Of a stretch of 64,000 nucleotides of DNA, positions 46,179 through 56,047 are shown in pieces (the stretch's first letter is position 1; every line of letters starts with the position of its first letter). Source of the stretch: Campylobacter portucalensis (lineage in GTDB: Bacteria > Campylobacterota > Campylobacteria > Campylobacterales > Campylobacteraceae); contig NZ_VWSJ01000001.1 of the NCBI RefSeq assembly GCF_009690845.1, forward strand, positions 1-64,000, in the 5' to 3' direction. Made by a program: the position numbers and the translations under genes. The notes below the pieces were generated by a model, which did no database searches, had not been told where the DNA came from, and worked only from the letters and a program-made list of their open reading frames with translations.

Positions 46179-46818
46179 AAATAGAATTTTAATGTTTTTA
46201 ACTAAATGGATTTTGTTTTGTGCTGTTTGGCTAATTTATCTAACCTGCAAAAAAACTTTCACAAAAACACAACTGCCACCAAATCCTTGTGTTGTTGTCT
46301 TTTGGCACGGTCGTTTAGCGATGATGAGTTTTGCATATAGGCATTGGTGGCTTAAGAAATTTAAGGGTAAAAAACAGGGTAAGGTTATAATTTCTGATCA
46401 TAAAGATGGTGAAATTATAGCTCAAGTGATTGAAAAATTTCACATTAAAGCCATCAGAGGAAGCAGTTCAAAAGGTGCAATAAAGGCTTTAATAAACTCT
46501 TTCAAAGAGATAAAAAACGGCATTGATGTAATTATAACTCCAGATGGCCCACGGGGTCCTATATATAGCGTAGCAGACGGTGCTGTAATAATCGCCCAAA
46601 AGATGGAATTAGAAATTTATGCTTTAAATTATGAGGCTAGTAAATTTTGGAAGTTTAAAAGTTGGGATGAAATGATACTGCCAAAACCATTTTCAACAAT
46701 AAATTTTAGCCTTAGCAAATCTTTTAGCGTTAAAAATTTAAGCATAAATGAAGCAAAAGCTAAAATTCAATCTCAACTTTTTATGGCAAAAGCAAATGAT
46801 ATGAAATTTAGCTTATAA
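46159..46818 (+). CDS. DUF374 / lysophospholipid acyltransferase-like protein
   Basis: A 219-residue protein of the DUF374 family, related to lipid A/phospholipid acyltransferases. The start at 46159 gives [17 protein letters not shown]; an ATG 33 bases upstream lies deeper in miaB. One N-terminal hydrophobic segment anchors it ([12 protein letters not shown]). [12 protein letters not shown] carries a histidine in place of the classic HxxxxD, with [13 protein letters not shown] and [12 protein letters not shown], and [20 protein letters not shown] as later blocks. The acyl acceptor is unknown. Confidence 0.82.
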   Translation: MEKSSLKNRILMFLTKWILFCAVWLIYLTCKKTFTKTQLPPNPCVVVFWHGRLAMMSFAYRHWWLKKFKGKKQGKVIISDHKDGEIIAQVIEKFHIKAIRGSSSKGAIKALINSFKEIKNGIDVIITPDGPRGPIYSVADGAVIIAQKMELEIYALNYEASKFWKFKSWDEMILPKPFSTINFSLSKSFSVKNLSINEAKAKIQSQLFMAKANDMKFSL

Positions 46819-46821
46819 AAA

Positions 46822-47370
46822 TTAATGATTGTGATGATGCATCATCTTCTCTCTTTTTTGACTTAAATCATCGCTAAAAAGAGCTTTTGTTTCTAAATAA
46901 ATTTCATCATAATTTAAAATTTTACCACCAAATTTATCTTTAAATTTCACTGCTTCATCTTTATGCAAAAAGCCGTATGAACTGATTTTTGTCATAGTTG
47001 CTGGCATTGTTGAACCATAAACATAAAATGCTTTTTGTGCATCTATAAAATTTAAATTTATAGTATCAACAACTAAAGGCTCTACTGGTTTTGAGCCATT
47101 TTGTAAAGCATCATAAACCATACATCTAATAGAACAGTACTGATGAATCTCTCCGTTAGCTTTTGCTGCATGATTTGTTTTATAAAATTTACTTAATTTC
47201 ATACCGCATATATAGCAAAAATCTCTATTTTTTATTTTTTGTAAAATTTCTGCTTTTTCGGGCTCTACAGATCTAAAATCTATATTTTTTGCATGTGCAA
47301 ATAGATTGGTATTTATCGCGCCAACAAAAATCAAAAGAGAGCTATTTTTTATAAAATCTCGTCTTTTCAT
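46822..47370 (-). CDS. NosL-like protein with Tat-type signal
   Basis: A 182-residue protein whose N-terminus, MKRRDFIKNSSLLIFVGAIN, has a twin-arginine pattern (RRDFIK). The mature part has CYICGMKLSKFYKTNHAAKA and QYCSIRCMVYD, two Cys/Met sites as in NosL, a copper-binding accessory factor of nitrous oxide reductase maturation. The C-terminus ends MMHHHNH and may bind metal. No nosZ or other nos gene is nearby, so it may act in copper handling for another enzyme. Conservation beyond the Cys motifs cannot be checked by eye. Confidence 0.75.
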   Translation of the reverse strand: MKRRDFIKNSSLLIFVGAINTNLFAHAKNIDFRSVEPEKAEILQKIKNRDFCYICGMKLSKFYKTNHAAKANGEIHQYCSIRCMVYDALQNGSKPVEPLVVDTINLNFIDAQKAFYVYGSTMPATMTKISSYGFLHKDEAVKFKDKFGGKILNYDEIYLETKALFSDDLSQKREKMMHHHNH

Positions 47371-47391
47371 AAACTATCCTTTATGTAAAAA

Positions 47392-47421
47392 TTTCATTAA
47401 TAATATCTAATTTTCATTAAT
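47392..47421. repeat. Direct repeat TTTCATTAAT, two copies 20 bases apart, upstream of the NosL-like gene
   Basis: Copies at 47392-47401 and 47412-47421, nearly two helical turns apart, between the -10 box (47445-47450, TATAAT on minus) and the gene start. The position, downstream of the promoter, would suit a repressor. Confidence 0.35.
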
Positions 47422-47467
47422 TATTCCTAAAATTTTAAAAAAAAATTATATTTAAGTATAATTTTGA

Positions 47468-47473
47468 TAGAAT
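47468..47473 (+). promoter_or_regulatory. Candidate -10 box (TAGAAT) for the gene at 47498
   Basis: TTTTGATAGAAT 25 bases before the ATG, followed by a good GAGGAAG ribosome-binding site. Confidence 0.45.
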
Positions 47474-47497
47474 ATAAAAAACATACGAGGAAGTAAA

Positions 47498-48256
47498 ATG
47501 AACTTTTTAAAAAAGACACCAAAAGTTTTTTGTAGTGTGCTTTTAGATGGTAAGAGATGTAAAATTTTTATAAGAAAAATGGGTTCAAAAAAAAGTGTAG
47601 TAAGTGAGGAATTTGATGAGTTTTTATTAGAAGAAGATGAAAACCTTCAAAAGCTAGGTAAAATAGCAAAGGATCAAAGCTATATTAGTATTATGCATAC
47701 TTCTGCAAATCAAGGAATAGAATTTAAAAAAGATAGCATAAATACCGATGAATACGCGTTTGAAGAGGTTGATAAAAAAGTTTTTTGCTATATGGATAAA
47801 ACTAAAATTGATGATTTTGCAAAATCAAATAATTTTGTAGTTAATGAGTATATGAGTGCATTTAAAATTTTATATTTTTTATCAAAAAATCAAAACTTTA
47901 AAGGCACATCACTTTTTGTTTTAAGATTTAATGAATCCGCTGCTTTTATGATCGCAAATGAAGATAGAGTTTTTGTCACCAAAATGGTTGAGATTTATGA
48001 TGAGATTTTAAACTATTTAGAAAGCGATTCTAATTTGAGCGATATAGATGAGTTTTTTTGTAATATTTTAGAAAATTTTATAAAACAATTTTACGAAAAT
48101 AGCAATGAATTTATAAATGAAATTTATATTTATGATGAAAAAAGTAGCGAGGTTGGCTACTATATTTTTACAAAAATTTTTATAAAAACACAAATCGTGC
48201 CTTTAAATATTGTTGATTTTATGAATAAGATAAATTTAAAAGAGAAGTTGAAGTAA
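47498..48256 (+). CDS. Hypothetical protein, 252 residues, possibly actin-like fold
   Basis: I do not recognise it confidently. There is no signal peptide or membrane helix. The pattern around residues 130-175, SLFVLRFNESAAFMIANEDRVFVTKMVEI, has the hydrophobic-turn-hydrophobic rhythm seen in the actin-like PilM/GspL family, but no nucleotide motifs are clear. It has its own promoter and ribosome-binding site and is divergent from the NosL-like gene. Its 3' end overlaps tilS tail to tail by 21 bases. Confidence 0.65.
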   Translation: MNFLKKTPKVFCSVLLDGKRCKIFIRKMGSKKSVVSEEFDEFLLEEDENLQKLGKIAKDQSYISIMHTSANQGIEFKKDSINTDEYAFEEVDKKVFCYMDKTKIDDFAKSNNFVVNEYMSAFKILYFLSKNQNFKGTSLFVLRFNESAAFMIANEDRVFVTKMVEIYDEILNYLESDSNLSDIDEFFCNILENFIKQFYENSNEFINEIYIYDEKSSEVGYYIFTKIFIKTQIVPLNIVDFMNKINLKEKLK

Positions 48257-49201
48257 ATTTTGATTTAAATAAATATATCCTCTAAGAAGTTTTGGGATCT
48301 TTTTTATTCTGCAAATTTCTTTAAATTTTTTATTCATAATTGGCGTTTTGTATGGTGCTATGAAAATTTTATCTTGATAGTGTGTTATGCTTATTTTAGA
48401 TGAGATTACACAATCTTTTTCAAGCTCTTTTCTTTGATTTTGCGACATACAAACGCCTAAAATTTTAGCTGCTTTGTCTATTAAATTTATAGAATTTGAG
48501 CTATTTTTAATCACAAAAATTTCTTTATTTTCAAAAATAAAATCTCCTAGCAAAATATCCCTATCTTTTTTAAAAAATTCAAAACTTTTTTTGATCCCAG
48601 GAGCAAATTTTTGGATAAATTCATCACTAAAATTTTGTCTGATATAATTTCTTTGGAATTTGATATTAAAATTTGAGTCGTCTATAAAGTGTTTGATTTT
48701 ATTATCTTTTAAATATTTTTCTATTTCAAATCGAGCGGTATAAAGCAAAGGTCTGATTAAAATATAATTTTGCTTTTTCTCGAAAATATCCATTCCAACG
48801 GCATTTACAAGCCCTGAACCTTTTGATATTCTCATTAAAAACCATTCAAAAAGATCATTTAGTTGATGGGCTGTTATTAAAATTTCATAACCAAATTTTA
48901 GACAAATTTCATTAAAAAACTCATATCTTAAATCTCTTGCTATTTTTTCAAAATTTGGTGTATTTAAATCCATTTTCACTCTTTTTATATGAGCTAATTT
49001 ATCAAATTTTTTAGCTAAATTTAAAGTGGCTTTTTCTTCTGCTGGGCTATTTTTTCTCGTGTTATAATTAATAAAAGCGATATCAAAATTTATATTATTT
49101 TCTAACATCAAATAAAATAAAGCCGTGCTATCAACTCCATAAGAAAATGCTAAAAGAGATTTTTTGGATTTTAAAATTTCAACTATTTTTTCATCAAGCA
49201 A
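48236..49201 (-). CDS. tilS: tRNA(Ile)-lysidine synthase (TilS)
   Basis: Adds lysine to C34 of the AUA-reading tRNA(Ile), an essential step. The 321-residue PP-loop protein has [12 protein letters not shown] near residue 19, where most TilS proteins have SGGxDS; the second Gly is Tyr here. [22 protein letters not shown] near 111 and a positively charged [14 protein letters not shown] follow, as in the family. The C-terminal domain is shorter than in E. coli, typical for the group. It overlaps rimO by 8 bases. Confidence 0.92.
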   Translation of the reverse strand: MLDEKIVEILKSKKSLLAFSYGVDSTALFYLMLENNINFDIAFINYNTRKNSPAEEKATLNLAKKFDKLAHIKRVKMDLNTPNFEKIARDLRYEFFNEICLKFGYEILITAHQLNDLFEWFLMRISKGSGLVNAVGMDIFEKKQNYILIRPLLYTARFEIEKYLKDNKIKHFIDDSNFNIKFQRNYIRQNFSDEFIQKFAPGIKKSFEFFKKDRDILLGDFIFENKEIFVIKNSSNSINLIDKAAKILGVCMSQNQRKELEKDCVISSKISITHYQDKIFIAPYKTPIMNKKFKEICRIKKIPKLLRGYIYLNQNLLQLLF

Positions 49202-50495
49202 CTATCTCTCCGATAAGTTTTTCGCCTGTAAATTCAGTGATTTTGCATCTATAAATTCCACCTACTTGCAGATTTTGTATTTGAGTATCGTTAATTAAAA
49301 TCTCTCCATCTATATCTCTATCCCAAAGTATATTTTTAACCCCAAAAAACATCTCGCCTTCGCTACTAACTCCGTTGATTTCGCATAAAATTTCTTTTGA
49401 AATTTCATTTTTAAAGCTATTTTTTACTAAATTTTGAGTTATTTTTTCTAGTTTATTTAATCTTTTTGTGATGATTTTGGATGGAATTTGAGCCATATTA
49501 AAAGCTAAAGTATCCTCTTCTTTTGAGTATGCAAATACACTAACTCTATCAAATTTAAACTCTTCTAAAAATTTGCAAAGTTCATCAAAATCAGCCTCAC
49601 TCTCTCCTGGATGCCCCACTATAAAACCACTTCTTAAAAATGAATTAGAAGAATTTCTCATTAAATTTAAAAGCTCTATAATTTTCTCTTTCTTAGCACC
49701 ACGACGCATAATTTTGAGCATATTATTGCTAATGTGTTGTATTGGCATATCAAAATAATTTAAGAATTTATTTGAATTTACTATTTTCTCAATCAAATTT
49801 GGCGTTGTTGTTGTTGGGTATAGATATAAAATTCTAGCAAATTTAACCCCATCAATTTTCTCAACTTCACCTATCAACTCACAAAGACCATCTTTTAATC
49901 CTAAATCACGCCCAAAACTACTACTATCTTGAGATATAAAACTAAAATCATAAAATCCATCTTTTACTAAATTTTCAACCTCTTTACAGATATCTTTTAT
50001 ATTTCTGCTTTTTAAACGACCCTTAAAAGTTGGTATAGCACAAAAACTACAGTTTTGATTACAGCCTTCAGAAAGCTTTATATAAGCGTGATAATTTGAA
50101 CCAGTTATTACTCTTTTTTCATTTTTTTGAAGATAAGTGCTAGGACTAAAAAGATTTTGCTTTTTTAAAATCATCTCATCTATTTTGTCATAATCACCAA
50201 CACCGCTAAAAATATCAACTTCAGGAAGCTCTGCCATAAGCTCTTTTTTATAGCGTTGCATTAAACATCCAGTTACAACTAAGACTGAATTTTGTTTTTT
50301 AAAATTTGCAAGCTCAAGTATGGTTTTAATACTCTCTTCTTTTGCAGAAGCTATAAATCCGCAAGTATTTACTATCATCACATCTGCATCTTGTGGGGTT
50401 GAAGTAAGTTCGTAATTTTGCAACCTTCCTAACATTATTTCGCTATCAACTAAATTTTTATTACAACCCAAAGAACATAAATAAAGTTTTGCCAT
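49194..50495 (-). CDS. rimO: Ribosomal protein S12 methylthiotransferase (RimO)
   Basis: Radical SAM enzyme that methylthiolates Asp of ribosomal protein S12. The 433-residue protein starts [18 protein letters not shown] with auxiliary cluster cysteines in SLGCNKN, VNTCGF and TGCLMQ; the radical SAM motif is GCNQNCSFC near residue 147, followed by FKGRLKSR, typical of RimO rather than MiaB. A C-terminal TRAM domain ends in the [12 protein letters not shown] stretch. It lies between panC (one base away) and tilS. Confidence 0.95.
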   Translation of the reverse strand: MAKLYLCSLGCNKNLVDSEIMLGRLQNYELTSTPQDADVMIVNTCGFIASAKEESIKTILELANFKKQNSVLVVTGCLMQRYKKELMAELPEVDIFSGVGDYDKIDEMILKKQNLFSPSTYLQKNEKRVITGSNYHAYIKLSEGCNQNCSFCAIPTFKGRLKSRNIKDICKEVENLVKDGFYDFSFISQDSSSFGRDLGLKDGLCELIGEVEKIDGVKFARILYLYPTTTTPNLIEKIVNSNKFLNYFDMPIQHISNNMLKIMRRGAKKEKIIELLNLMRNSSNSFLRSGFIVGHPGESEADFDELCKFLEEFKFDRVSVFAYSKEEDTLAFNMAQIPSKIITKRLNKLEKITQNLVKNSFKNEISKEILCEINGVSSEGEMFFGVKNILWDRDIDGEILINDTQIQNLQVGGIYRCKITEFTGEKLIGEIVA

Positions 50496-50496
50496 A

Positions 50497-51318
50497 TTAT
50501 ATCCAGATATTATCTATTAATCTTGTAGTGCCGACAACTGCTGCTACTAAAATTATAGTGTTGTTGATTTCTATTTTGCTGATTTCTTGAAAATTTTTGT
50601 TTGTAAAAGCTATATAATCAATCTTTAATGGCTCTAATATGGTTTTCATTTCAGATTTTATCATTTGAGTATCAACTTGACCTTGATTAATTAAATTTTG
50701 AGCTTTTAAAAGTGAGCGTGATAGCTTTAAGGCATATAATTTTTGTTCTTCATCCAAATAAGAATTTCTTGAGCTAAGCGCTAACCCATCAGCTTCTCTT
50801 ATGATTTCACAAGGGATTATTTCTATATTCATAAAAAATGTTTTTACTAAATTTTCAACTACAGCAATTTGTTGGGCGTCCTTTTTTCCAAAATAAGCCC
50901 TTTTTGGCTTAATAAGATTAAAAAATTTATTTAAAATCATACAAACACCATCAAAGTGTCCAGGTCTAACTGCTCCTTCTAGGATATTAGCCAAATTTTT
51001 TGGTGCTAAAATTTTAGGCTCATTTTCAAGGTAAATTTCATTTTTATCTGGCATAAAAAGTATATCAACTTCTAAATTTTTACAAATTTTTATATCATTT
51101 GACTCATTTTTTGGATATTTATCAAAATCTTCATTTGGTAAGAATTGAGTTGGATTTACAAAAACAGAAACAACGGTATAATCATTTTGTGTTTTTGATT
51201 TTTCAATTAAACTTATATGACCATTATGCAAAGCACCCATTGTAGGGACAAATCCTATTTCACCTTTTAAATTTGATAATTCTTTTTTGAGTTCGCAAAC
51301 AGAACGAATTATAAGCAT
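50497..51318 (-). CDS. panC: Pantothenate synthetase (PanC)
   Basis: Joins beta-alanine and pantoate using ATP. The 273-residue protein has the HIGH-like [19 protein letters not shown] near residue 24, SVFVNPTQF near 50, [18 protein letters not shown] near 116, [14 protein letters not shown] near 140 and the KMSKS-like LSSRNSYL near 180. Its product feeds CoaX (27885). panB and panD are not in the window. It is first in panC-rimO-tilS. Confidence 0.96.
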   Translation of the reverse strand: MLIIRSVCELKKELSNLKGEIGFVPTMGALHNGHISLIEKSKTQNDYTVVSVFVNPTQFLPNEDFDKYPKNESNDIKICKNLEVDILFMPDKNEIYLENEPKILAPKNLANILEGAVRPGHFDGVCMILNKFFNLIKPKRAYFGKKDAQQIAVVENLVKTFFMNIEIIPCEIIREADGLALSSRNSYLDEEQKLYALKLSRSLLKAQNLINQGQVDTQMIKSEMKTILEPLKIDYIAFTNKNFQEISKIEINNTIILVAAVVGTTRLIDNIWI

Positions 51319-51347
51319 ATTTTTCCTATTTTTTTAAATTTGAAAAA

Positions 51348-51353
51348 ATTATA
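51348..51353 (-). promoter_or_regulatory. Candidate -10 box (TATAAT) for panC-rimO-tilS
   Basis: TTAGTTATAAT on the minus strand, 30 bases before the panC ATG. Confidence 0.5.
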
Positions 51354-51407
51354 ACTAAATTTTGCTTAATATAAATAGAACATTCTTTATTTTAATATAA
51401 TTTTTGG

Positions 51408-51413
51408 TAAAAT
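51408..51413 (+). promoter_or_regulatory. Candidate -10 box (TAAAAT) for nhaA-prfB
   Basis: TTTTTGGTAAAAT on the plus strand, 34 bases before the nhaA ATG; another TATAAT is 12 bases upstream. Confidence 0.4.
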
Positions 51414-51446
51414 ACTGTAAAAATTTATATTAAAAAGAAAGATAAT

Positions 51447-52655
51447 ATGCAAAAAATAGGAAAATTACTAAAGCATGAAGCAACTGGCGGAGTTTTGATA
51501 ATAATTGCAAGCTTACTTGCACTTTTATTTCAAAATACTATTTTGACTGAATTTTATAATGAATTTTTAAGATTAAAATCTGGTATAGTTTTAGGTGAGT
51601 ATAAAATTATAAAACCACTAATATTGTGGGTAAATGATGGCTTGATGGCTTTGTTTTTTTTCTATATCGGGCTTGAAGTAAAAAGAGAAATTTTAGTTGG
51701 AGAGCTAAGAACTCCAAGCAGAGTTGTTTTACCTGTTGTTGGTGGTATTGGCGGGGTTGTTGTTCCTGCACTTTGCTTTTTAGCTTTCACTTATGGTGAT
51801 GATTTTGCTATGAGGGGTTGGGCGATACCAACTGTTAGCGATACTGCTTTTGCTGTTGGAATTTTGCTTTTACTTGGTTCAAAAGTTCCATCATCCTTAA
51901 AGCTTTTTTTACTTCTTTTAGCAATTATTGATGATATTTGTGCTGTTGTAATAGTAGCATTTTTTTACACTAGTGAGCTTTCAAATTTTGCTTTAATAAT
52001 GGCAGGAGTGCTTATTTGCGTGCTTTTTATTTTAAATGTATTGAAAGTTAATAAATTTGGATTTTATGCAGCTGCAATGGCACTTTTATGGGTTAGTTTT
52101 TTAGAATCTGGTGTTCATTCAACTATAGCTGGAGTAATAGCTGCATTTTTTATACCTTTAAAACCAATAAAAGGTTATTCTATGCTTAGATATGTGGAAA
52201 ATAGTTTAAAAAATTTTATAACATATATAGTTATGCCGCTTTTTGCTTTTGTAAATGCTGGAATTCCACTAACTAATGAAGCTTTTGGTGGTTTAATGCA
52301 TCCTGCATCTTTAGGCATAATCTTTGGTCTTGTGCTTGCAAAACCTCTTGGAGTCTTTGCATTCTCATATGTTGTAATAAAACTAAAATTAGCAAATTTA
52401 CCGATGGGTGCAAATTATAAACAATTTTTAGGGTTAGCATTTTTAACCGGCATTGGAGCAAGTATGAGTTTATTTATAGATTCAATCGCATATAATGATA
52501 GCAATCTTTTCTTCTATGCTGATAAATTAGCGATTTTAATAGCATCGTTTTTAGCAGCAATTATTGGATATCAAATTTTAAATAAAAACGCTACAAAGCA
52601 AGAGCCAGTAAAAGCTATTGTAAATGATGAAATAGGAGAAGATGAGCTTGGATAA
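51447..52655 (+). CDS. nhaA: Na+/H+ antiporter NhaA
   Basis: Exports sodium in exchange for protons at the inner membrane. The 402-residue protein has about 12 helices; landmarks are [21 protein letters not shown] near residue 57 and the ion-binding aspartates in [18 protein letters not shown] near 160. [12 protein letters not shown] near the end includes the conserved GFTMSLFI-type segment. Some campylobacters carry two tandem nhaA genes; only one is here. The end overlaps prfB by 14 bases. Confidence 0.95.
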   Translation: MQKIGKLLKHEATGGVLIIIASLLALLFQNTILTEFYNEFLRLKSGIVLGEYKIIKPLILWVNDGLMALFFFYIGLEVKREILVGELRTPSRVVLPVVGGIGGVVVPALCFLAFTYGDDFAMRGWAIPTVSDTAFAVGILLLLGSKVPSSLKLFLLLLAIIDDICAVVIVAFFYTSELSNFALIMAGVLICVLFILNVLKVNKFGFYAAAMALLWVSFLESGVHSTIAGVIAAFFIPLKPIKGYSMLRYVENSLKNFITYIVMPLFAFVNAGIPLTNEAFGGLMHPASLGIIFGLVLAKPLGVFAFSYVVIKLKLANLPMGANYKQFLGLAFLTGIGASMSLFIDSIAYNDSNLFFYADKLAILIASFLAAIIGYQILNKNATKQEPVKAIVNDEIGEDELG

Positions 52656-53748
52656 TTATGAATATACAGAGCTTTTAAAAAAGCTTAAAAATAAAGTTGA
52701 AAATGTAGCTTTAATTATTAAGCCTGATGAAATTCAAAAAAGGCTTGATGAAATAAGCGAGCTAGAAAAAAATCCAAATTTTTGGAGTGATGTAAAAACT
52801 GCTAGTGAAATTTCAAAAGAAAAGACTAAAATTTCAAATATGCTATTTAAATATGAAAAGGCTAAAAATCCATTAAACGATGCTATTGAGTTATACGATT
52901 TAGCTTTAAGTGAGGACGATGAAGAAACTATCTTATCTTTATTTGAAGATGCTTTAAATTTAGAAGATAGTATTACAAATTTAGAAATTTCGATGATGCT
53001 TAGCGGAAATGATGATTCTAAAAATGCAATTATTAGCATTCATCCTGGAGCTGGTGGAACAGAAAGCAATGATTGGGTCAGTATGCTTTATAGAATGTAT
53101 TTGAGATTTTGCGAAAGAGAAGGTTATAAGATAGAGATTTTAGATTTTCAAGAGGGCGATGAGGCAGGGCTTAAAGATGTAAGTTTTATCGTAAAAGGAG
53201 AAAATGCTTATGGATATCTAAAAGCCGAGAATGGCATTCACCGTCTTGTTAGAGTTAGTCCATTTGATAGTGCAGGTAGGCGTCATACTAGTTTTTCAAG
53301 TGTTATGGTAAGTCCTGAGATTGATGATGATATAAATATTGAGATAGAAGAAAAAGATATTAGGGTGGATGTTTATAGGGCTAGTGGGGCAGGTGGTCAG
53401 CATGTAAATAAAACTGAAAGTGCTGTTAGGATAACACATTTAAAAACAGGTATTGTCGTGCAATGTCAAAATGATAGAAGCCAGCATAAAAATCGAGCCA
53501 CTGCTATGAAAATGCTTAAATCAAGACTTTATGAGCTTGAGTTGGAAAAACAAAACGAGAGTGCAAATAGCATTGATAAAAGCGAAATAGGCTGGGGACA
53601 TCAAGTAAGAAGTTATGTGCTTTTTCCTTATCAGCAAGTAAAAGATAATAGATCAAATTTAAGCTATTCAAATGTTGAAGCGGTTTTGGATGGTGATTTA
53701 AAAAAAGTTATAGAAGGGGTTTTGATATCTCAATCTAATAAAAATTAA
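52642..53748 (+). CDS. prfB: Peptide chain release factor 2 (PrfB), without programmed frameshift
   Basis: Recognises UAA and UGA stop codons. The 368-residue protein is continuous: there is no in-frame TGA near codon 25, so the autoregulatory frameshift of most bacterial prfB genes is absent. The stop-recognition segment is [13 protein letters not shown] near residue 208 (SPF) and the peptidyl-transferase motif [18 protein letters not shown] near 250 (GGQ). It overlaps nhaA by 14 bases and precedes two small genes. Confidence 0.96.
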   Translation: MSLDNYEYTELLKKLKNKVENVALIIKPDEIQKRLDEISELEKNPNFWSDVKTASEISKEKTKISNMLFKYEKAKNPLNDAIELYDLALSEDDEETILSLFEDALNLEDSITNLEISMMLSGNDDSKNAIISIHPGAGGTESNDWVSMLYRMYLRFCEREGYKIEILDFQEGDEAGLKDVSFIVKGENAYGYLKAENGIHRLVRVSPFDSAGRRHTSFSSVMVSPEIDDDINIEIEEKDIRVDVYRASGAGGQHVNKTESAVRITHLKTGIVVQCQNDRSQHKNRATAMKMLKSRLYELELEKQNESANSIDKSEIGWGHQVRSYVLFPYQQVKDNRSNLSYSNVEAVLDGDLKKVIEGVLISQSNKN

Positions 53749-53758
53749 AGGAGAAGAA

Positions 53759-54082
53759 ATGAGTGAAGAGGGAATTTTGGTTTCGCTAGGCTATGTATTA
53801 AATGATGCTACATTATTACAGCTTAGAGGCATTTTATCAAAATGTGATTTTACCAACAGCGAGTTAGAAAGTATTATAAATTTAAATGATAAGTTAAAAA
53901 TTCATGGAGCTTATATAGCTATGTCAAATTCAAATGATTATTTTAAGATAAAAAATCAGCCAGAAAATGATAGAGAAAAAGAGAGTGTTAGAGATATTAT
54001 TTTTGCGTGGGCAAACAAGCATAAGATAAATTTAGAAAAAGTACAAAATAAAGAAACATATTATATTTTAGGTAGAAAATAA
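53759..54082 (+). CDS. Conserved hypothetical protein, 107 residues, downstream of prfB
   Basis: No family recognised. Small, soluble and charged, opening EEGILVSLGYVLNDATLLQL with an amphipathic helix and ending NKETYYILGRK. Placement 10 bases after prfB with a good GGAGAAG ribosome-binding site and normal codon use make it a credible gene. No catalytic motif is visible. Confidence 0.7.
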   Translation: MSEEGILVSLGYVLNDATLLQLRGILSKCDFTNSELESIINLNDKLKIHGAYIAMSNSNDYFKIKNQPENDREKESVRDIIFAWANKHKINLEKVQNKETYYILGRK

Positions 54083-54092
54083 AGGAGATAGG

Positions 54093-54488
54093 ATGAAGAA
54101 AAATATTTTAATTTTGGTATCAATTTTAGTTTTTGGTGGTTGTGCATCTTCAAAACAAGATGTTAAAAAACCAACCATTCAAACTAAACAAAATTTAGAC
54201 TCTTTAAAAGAATTGATTATTAAATTAGACGAAATTTCTAGTGATGTTGAAATTATAAAAATAGCCGATACATACTACTCTAAAAAAGATTTTTTAAAAG
54301 CAATTACAGCTTATGATTTTGCGTGCGCGAAATTTCAATCCATACCATCTTGCAAAAAAATGGCTAAAATGTTTGAAGATGGCAAAGGGGTTTTAGTAAA
54401 TAAGGCAAAAGCATTTGATATATATGAAAGATCTTGTTTTATGGGAGATACGCCAAGTTGTGAAGATATGAGGAGATTAGAAAAATAG
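54093..54488 (+). CDS. Sel1-repeat-like lipoprotein
   Basis: A 131-residue lipoprotein: signal KNILILVSILVFGGC with the lipobox cysteine at about residue 17. The C-terminal half contains one and a half Sel1-like repeats with paired cysteines, AYDFACAKFQSIPSCKKMA and AFDIYERSCFMGDTPSCEDM, spaced as in Helicobacter cysteine-rich (Hcp) proteins. It may be a periplasmic scaffold held by disulfides. It is the last gene before a 2.2-kb desert. Confidence 0.8.
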   Translation: MKKNILILVSILVFGGCASSKQDVKKPTIQTKQNLDSLKELIIKLDEISSDVEIIKIADTYYSKKDFLKAITAYDFACAKFQSIPSCKKMAKMFEDGKGVLVNKAKAFDIYERSCFMGDTPSCEDMRRLEK

Positions 54489-54530
54489 CATTTTATAAAA
54501 CTATTTTGAGCTAAATTTAATCAAAACGCC

Positions 54531-54548
54531 AACAAAAAGCTTTTTGTT
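54531..54548 (+). terminator. Possible terminator after the Sel1 lipoprotein
   Basis: AACAAAAAG followed at once by CTTTTTGTT, a perfect 9-base palindrome 43 bases after the stop. The arms touch, so several central bases must form the loop; it is AT-rich and weak. Confidence 0.35.
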
Positions 54549-54814
54549 ATGATTTATCGTTTAAGAATTTTAAGGGCTAAATTTAGATATATCTTTGTAT
54601 AGATATCAAAACTGCTAAAATATGAATTGGCGTAAATTTTAGAAGCAGTTCTATTAGATATCGAATTTAATAGTGAGCAAAATTATATCTAAATTTGGCA
54701 TCTCGATAAATGGTAATTATATCTATTTTAAAATTTAATGATATTTTGCAAATGAGCTATAAATTTTAGGCTATTATCGAATTTAAATAACATTTTTGCA
54801 ATGATAAAAAAAAA
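54549..54814 (+). pseudogene. Fossil IS1595-type transposase (copy 2, more decayed)
   Basis: The start matches copy 1 closely in DNA: TTTAAGAATTTTAA, then GG, then TAAATTTAGA are shared with only scattered changes, and the frame reads LSFKNFKG as in copy 1. Further on both share ATCTAAATTT/TTCTAAATTTAG-like blocks and GAATTTAAT, and near 54795-54808 TTTTTGCAATGATAAAAA resembles TTTTTGCAAATGACAAAAA in copy 1 (the NDKNH region). It has lost much of its middle. An A9 run followed by G9 comes next. Confidence 0.5.
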
Positions 54815-54823
54815 GGGGGGGGG
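54815..54823 (+). repeat. G9 homopolymer tract in the gene desert
   Basis: Nine Gs preceded by nine As, followed by TAAAA. It has the same length and the same 3' context (TAAAA) as the promoter tract at 43148-43156, but no gene is downstream for about 1.9 kb. Confidence 0.85.
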
Positions 54824-56047
54824 TAAAAGCATAAATTTCTATCAACCTTTACTAAATTAAAATGCAAATAACTTGACGATTATAGCTAAAAGATTATGTT
54901 TATTAATATAAACAAATTTTTGCTTATAAAAATGTAACTAAATTTATAATCACATTAAAATACCTAAAATGATAAACTTTTTATATTTTTGACTTATTTA
55001 CTTGTAAAAAATTTTCAATCTACCTATTGCTAGAAGGGCTCAACCAATTTTGCAATAAATGTTTATTTACCGTTTAATATCTCGTTGCATCACATTAAAT
55101 TTAACTCAATCAACCTAAACTCCAGCAACTTTACAATTTGATTGTAAAGTTTAGAAGATTTTAAAGCATGCTTATCAAATAGATGAAATTTTAATGTTTT
55201 AAAGAGCCACAGATAAAAATCATAAAAAATTAATAATGATTAAAGAAGATATCTAATTTTAGCTGTAAAATAAAATTTTAGACTCAATAAATTTAATCAG
55301 TTTTAATAAATTTTAATATTTTTCTATTTAGCATATACCAAAACTAACACTTATAAATACAAAATAAAATTTCTCTAATCTTGAAATATCCCTAATTTTG
55401 ATTTCATTGATATAATTTCAAAACATTGCATTAAATTTAACACTTAAACCTTAATCCACCAAGACCTTTTACGTAAAAGCAAAAAAGATGTTTTTGTAAA
55501 ATAATTTTGCATTATTTTAGCATTGTTTTTATCTTATGGCTTAAATTAAGATAGAAAATTTTCTTATAAATTTAAGTAAATCATAGCTTAAGGCTAATTT
55601 GATGGAGTTTGGGTAATGTTGAGTCTAAAATTTATTTTATCTATCTTGTAATAAAAAGAGTTTGTAGCAAATATGATTTAGCGTAAAATGTTCAAATAAA
55701 TAATATACAGATAGCTAAATTTGTTAAATTAATTTATAAAATTTGCACAAAATGGTAAATTTTAATTAAATTTAATAAATAAAATTATGAAGTTAAAATA
55801 TTTTATAGCAAGGCATTATAATAATGATTTTAAATCATATAAATGAGAATTTTTAAAAATATATTTTAAATTTAAAGGCTTTTTAGTGCGATATAAATGA
55901 CTGCAATTTTCTATCAAAAGTAAATCAAAAGTATGGGTCGAGTTCAAAAAAGATTATATTAAATTCTATTAAATCTATAAATAAGGATATTTGAGTTAAT
56001 TTTAATCTAAAATTTTAAATTGCTAAATCATTGTCTATTTAAATTAC
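54824..56047. other. Gene desert, left part
   Basis: About 1.2 kb of AT-rich sequence with stops in all frames and no recognisable protein fragment. It contains one striking hairpin: AACTTTACAAT-TTG-ATTGTAAAGTT at 55127-55151, an 11-base-pair perfect stem, without a following T run. No tRNA or known small RNA could be recognised. Confidence 0.55.
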
